From contig CANETO010000155.1 of assembly GCA_947440895.1 (NCBI GenBank), positions 1-5,640 on the forward strand: DNA of 5,640 nt. Reading direction: 5' to 3'. Of this stretch, positions 5,351 through 5,640 are shown one piece after another; the stretch's first letter is position 1; every line of letters begins with the position of its first letter. A program made the translations under genes and the position numbers. Source of the stretch: Planctomycetaceae bacterium (lineage in GTDB: Bacteria > Planctomycetota > Planctomycetia > Pirellulales > UBA1268). Below the pieces are notes generated by a model, which saw nothing but the letters and a program-made list of their open reading frames with translations, made no database searches and was not told the DNA's origin.

Positions 5351-5434
5351 TTAGGTGGGTCGACGCTTACTCGACTGAAGATCGGTGAACGGAAACGGCA
5401 CGACGACCACGTCGCCGCCTACAAATTCCGCCAC
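5351..5434 (-). pseudogene. Truncated MazF/PemK-family toxin (27 codons of the N-terminus)
   Basis: Reading the minus strand from the GTG at 5434 gives MAEFVGGDVVVVPFPFTDLQ and then SSKRRPT before TAA. This is the hallmark N-terminus of MazF/PemK endoribonuclease toxins, G-D-[VI]-V-x-V-x-F-P-[FY]-[ST]-D-L followed by K-x-R-P, which forms the first strands and loop of that fold. A functional toxin is usually about 110 residues, so roughly three quarters is missing. No downstream frame resumes the family sequence; the DNA changes to an A-rich stretch and an inverted repeat. The GTG start is supported by AGAGGA 6 bases upstream, a stop codon directly upstream in frame, and the 16-base overlap with the antitoxin gene, a usual toxin-antitoxin layout. 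The fragment cannot be an active nuclease. Confidence 0.82.
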
Positions 5435-5610
5435 GCTTCATCCTCTTCAGGAGTATCCCAATCCACCGCCCAGGCTGACTCCGCGAGCGGCAGCAGGGCC
5501 TGCACATCCTCGCTCCTATCACTGCCGGCACCGCGTGCCCGCAAGTGCCGCAGAAAAGCGAGCACCTCCCGCTGCACACTCTCCGGGGCGTGCTCGAGTT
5601 CCTCGATCAA
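5419..5610 (-). CDS. DUF2281/VapB-like antitoxin, N-terminus uncertain
   Basis: The protein has the two-part pattern of small antitoxins. A helix IEELEHAPESVQREVLAFLR, with LRAR after it, corresponds to the usual "lP-e-xx-x-EVLdFI-x-fL". A toxin-binding tail follows: LLPLAESAWAVDWDTPEEDEAW, ending in RNL, where A-x-D-W-x-x-P-E-E-D-E-A-W is the family hallmark. Such proteins bind and neutralise a cognate MazF or PIN toxin and often repress their own operon. Here the partner gene overlaps the 3' end by 16 bases and is a truncated MazF/PemK gene, so this antitoxin has no working local partner. The start is doubtful: the first candidate codon is TTG at 5608-5610, relatives usually have several more residues before this point, and upstream the frame runs through a pyrimidine-rich repeat to the window edge. 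Confidence 0.75.
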   Translation of the reverse strand: MIEELEHAPESVQREVLAFLRHLRARGAGSDRSEDVQALLPLAESAWAVDWDTPEEDEAWRNL

Positions 5611-5640
5611 AGGAAAAGGAAAAGGAAAAGGAAAAAAGGA
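5609..5640. repeat. Imperfect AAAAGG tandem repeat at the window edge
   Basis: Five units, AAAGG, three AAAAGG and AAAAAAGG, run to the last bases of the window. On the minus strand this is a polypyrimidine tract directly before the antitoxin TTG codon, where its start and ribosome site would be expected. If translated it would give alternating Phe and Pro, which is not expected in this family. It may be a real microsatellite or an assembly-end artefact. Confidence 0.8.

Noticed and set aside
5276..5360. Integron attC site as an explanation for the bulged hairpin
   Set aside because: The conserved attC end boxes (GTTRRRY/RYYYAAC type) are not at the arm ends and no integron integrase is present.
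1..5640. CRISPR array, rRNA or complete insertion sequence
   Set aside because: No regularly spaced repeats, no rRNA motifs, and no DDE or HUH transposase frame was seen on either strand.

Overview
The window is GC-rich chromosomal DNA. It suggests a planctomycete: small "hypothetical" proteins beside a very long serine recombinase, variable Shine-Dalgarno use, and GTG/TTG starts. That assignment is inferred from style, not from a marker gene.

Layout. Bases 3-146 hold the 3' end of a plus-strand gene, probably thioredoxin-like, closed by a textbook intrinsic terminator at 186-224. Next, on the minus strand, is a two-gene operon: a nucleotidyltransferase-fold protein (479-979) followed by a 72-aa protein (264-482) that starts in a 4-base ATGA overlap. 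A plus-strand elongator tRNA-Met (CAU) lies at 1200-1273, with its own promoter at 1125-1153.

A minus-strand mobile-element module abuts and enters this tRNA. It contains a 730-aa large serine recombinase (1233-3425) whose stop codon lies inside the tRNA, a 169-aa protein of unknown function ending 3 nt before the recombinase start (3429-3938), and three small unrecognised genes further upstream (4113-4313, 4403-4681, 4837-5280), all in the same direction. A candidate promoter lies before the recombinase operon. Hairpins separate the small genes, so they look like separate transcription units rather than one operon.

At the right edge is a toxin-antitoxin remnant: a DUF2281/VapB-like antitoxin (5419-5610, possibly incomplete at its N-terminus) overlapping a MazF/PemK toxin cut to 27 codons (5351-5434). 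A large inverted repeat (5276-5333) lies at the break. The window ends in an imperfect AAAAGG repeat.

Reading as a whole: an integrated element sits against the 3' end of a tRNA-Met gene, with its serine recombinase next to the attachment site and a cargo of small genes and toxin-antitoxin debris behind it. The most interesting points are the serine recombinase at a tRNA, the gene translationally close to it, the nucleotidyltransferase pair, and the broken toxin next to a hairpin. No wholly new system can be demonstrated from this window alone.
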